Source of the DNA: Hippopus hippopus
Taxonomy: Eukaryota; Mollusca; Bivalvia; Cardiida; Cardiidae
DNA: 64,000 nt
Assembly (NCBI GenBank): GCA_946811185.2
Contig: OX328105.1
Coordinates: 48,918,845-48,982,844 of the forward strand
Reading direction: 5' to 3'
A program made the position numbers and the translations under genes. The notes beneath the pieces were generated by a model. The model was given only the letters and a program-made list of their open reading frames with translations. It did not search any database and had not been told where the DNA came from. Within the stretch, counting starts at the first letter, position 1, and every line of letters begins with the position of its first letter. This document shows, one piece after another, positions 63,758 to 64,000 of the stretch.

Positions 63758-63812
63758 AACACAATTTCTGATTGGCTAAACCATTTGGTTTAGCCAATCA
63801 AAAATTGTGTTA
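63758..63812. repeat. Near-perfect hairpin, arms about 25 bp
   Basis: AACACAATTTCTGATTGGCT with AAACCA faces TGGTTTAGCCAATCAAAAAT with TGTGTT. Flanks 'ttctccaaccattct' and 'ttactttcaaactt' match the half-element at 1441-1600. Confidence 0.8.
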
Positions 63813-64000
63813 CTTTCAAACTTAGAACTGCTTTGAGAATAAGACAAAGAATGTTATTACAGAAAGCTGGTAAAAATGGGACCAAGAATCCTTGTTAGGC
63901 TACAACTTCAATGGATTCACGATTGAGCTGTGAAAGCGAAAGAAAGAGATACATTATTAAGTGGGAAACGAGTGAAATGTAACGTTCTGAACACGAGAAC

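Noticed and set aside
1..64000. CRISPR arrays, bacterial operons, integrated viral genes
   Set aside because: No regularly spaced identical repeats with unique spacers, no prokaryotic gene density, and no reverse transcriptase, capsid or integrase-like frame was seen.

Overview
This is a eukaryotic, AT-rich, gene-poor window. The genes have spliced exons, the repeats include tRNA-derived SINEs and mariner transposons, and much of the rest is short fold-back repeats and microsatellites. The repeat style resembles what I recall from heterodont bivalves such as Dreissena or venerid clams. That is inference from memory, and the species cannot be fixed from the window.

Only four host genes are supported, all on the minus strand and all of one architecture. 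Each encodes a small protein with a signal peptide, a glycine-rich body and a hydrophobic tail carried on a separate exon. Genes A (CDS 17136-18572), B (26331-29737) and C (42039-46001) are close paralogues. I assembled them as four exons: a short 5' UTR exon behind a TATA box, a main coding exon, an exon for the hydrophobic tail and stop, and a 3' UTR exon. Gene D (59997-61377) is a diverged relative with the same phase-1 intron inside the hydrophobic run. The product type suggests a mantle, shell-matrix, byssal or mucosal secreted or surface protein; no function is proven.

Genes A, B and C lie in tandem segmental duplications. Roughly, unit 1 is 15.3-24.8 kb, unit 2 is 24.8-39.05 kb, and unit 3 runs from 39.05 kb to about 54.5 kb. 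A block resembling the end of each unit also precedes unit 1, at 14.5-15.3 kb. The units differ mainly by later insertions: fold-back elements in gene B intron 2, an inverted repeat array in gene C intron 3, a mariner remnant in gene C intron 1, and a nested mariner upstream of gene B.

There are three mariner-like elements. The one at 5132-6470 has an intact 363-codon transposase, near-identical terminal repeats and a TA target duplication. The one at 32570-33896 has a single in-frame stop. The one at 46161-47142 is a decayed, internally deleted remnant.

Repeat names used below are mine. F1: about 260 bp, ends GGCNTGCAACACGCG, with two internal GCGCAGTCCGCGC hairpins. F2: about 255 bp, ends GAGCCATGCTCTG, with one such hairpin. 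F3: about 110 bp, around the hairpin AAGATCAGACTGCAC. F4: about 230 bp, ends TTAACYCTTTACCA, with the central hairpin GGAGAAAATGCTGGT. F5: about 320 bp palindrome containing ACAATCTGTTATTGTACGG. SINE-1: tRNA-like head plus a body ending near 'tgattgtttgttt'. SINE-2: contains GTGTCCTTGAGCAACACACC. F4 alone has more than 35 copies or fragments, about a tenth of the window by hand count.
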